This document shows positions 63,970 through 64,000 of a DNA stretch of 64,000 bases, piece by piece (position 1 is the stretch's first letter; each line of letters starts with the position of its first letter). This DNA comes from Amia ocellicauda. Taxonomy: Eukaryota; Chordata; Actinopteri; Amiiformes; Amiidae. Below the pieces are notes generated by a model. That model did no database searches, had not been told where the DNA came from, and was given only the letters and a program-made list of their open reading frames with translations. Where the stretch lies: positions 10,745,219-10,809,218 of the forward strand of contig NC_089855.1 of NCBI RefSeq assembly GCF_036373705.1, written 5' to 3'. The translations under genes were made by a program, and so were the position numbers.

Positions 63970-64000
63970 CTGAAATTCAAAGTGACATCACTATGTCATT

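Overview
The window is vertebrate nuclear DNA, most likely from a ray-finned fish. It is AT-rich, with multi-exon genes, GT-AG introns of 0.1-5.6 kb, many (TA)n and (ATT)n microsatellites, and several fish-type Tc1/mariner and hAT-like DNA transposons. The species cannot be named from the sequence alone. No rRNA, tRNA, CRISPR or bacterial operon structure is visible.

Layout, left to right. 1-10.9 kb is intergenic sequence upstream of UBE3A. It carries two closely related, decayed Tc1-like elements in opposite orientation (about 2787-3889 and 5519-7021). A GC-rich promoter lies near 11.0-11.4 kb. UBE3A, the HECT E3 ubiquitin ligase E6AP, then runs on the + strand from 11313 to 27178 in 11 coding exons predicting 897 residues. 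Its introns hold two hAT-like non-autonomous elements and an internally deleted Tc1-like copy. Tail-to-tail with UBE3A is an uninterrupted 433-codon minus-strand gene (30822-32123) that I do not recognise. CNGA3, the cone cyclic-nucleotide-gated channel alpha subunit, is on the minus strand at 35566-45472 in 8 coding exons predicting 733 residues. Upstream of it and in the same orientation are the last nine coding exons of a gene best called VWA3B (52066-63969). Its start lies beyond the right edge. One of its introns holds an apparently intact Tc1-like element with a full transposase ORF, inserted in a (TA)n microsatellite.

The exon models were built by hand from homology remembered for the human proteins plus splice-site and phase matching. 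Every junction in the three spliced genes keeps the reading frame, and the summed exon lengths of UBE3A and CNGA3 close exactly at their stop codons. The genes do not form one pathway: UBE3A is a general ubiquitin ligase, CNGA3 a photoreceptor channel and VWA3B a poorly understood protein. Their linkage is the main interest. UBE3A beside CNGA3, with no SNRPN-like gene in view, matches the arrangement reported for non-eutherian vertebrates before the Prader-Willi/Angelman imprinted domain was assembled. I found no convincing undescribed system. The best candidates for a second look are the intact Tc1 copy, the unrecognised 433-codon gene, a 102-bp near-identical direct repeat between CNGA3 and VWA3B, and overlapping upstream ORFs in front of the UBE3A long-isoform start.
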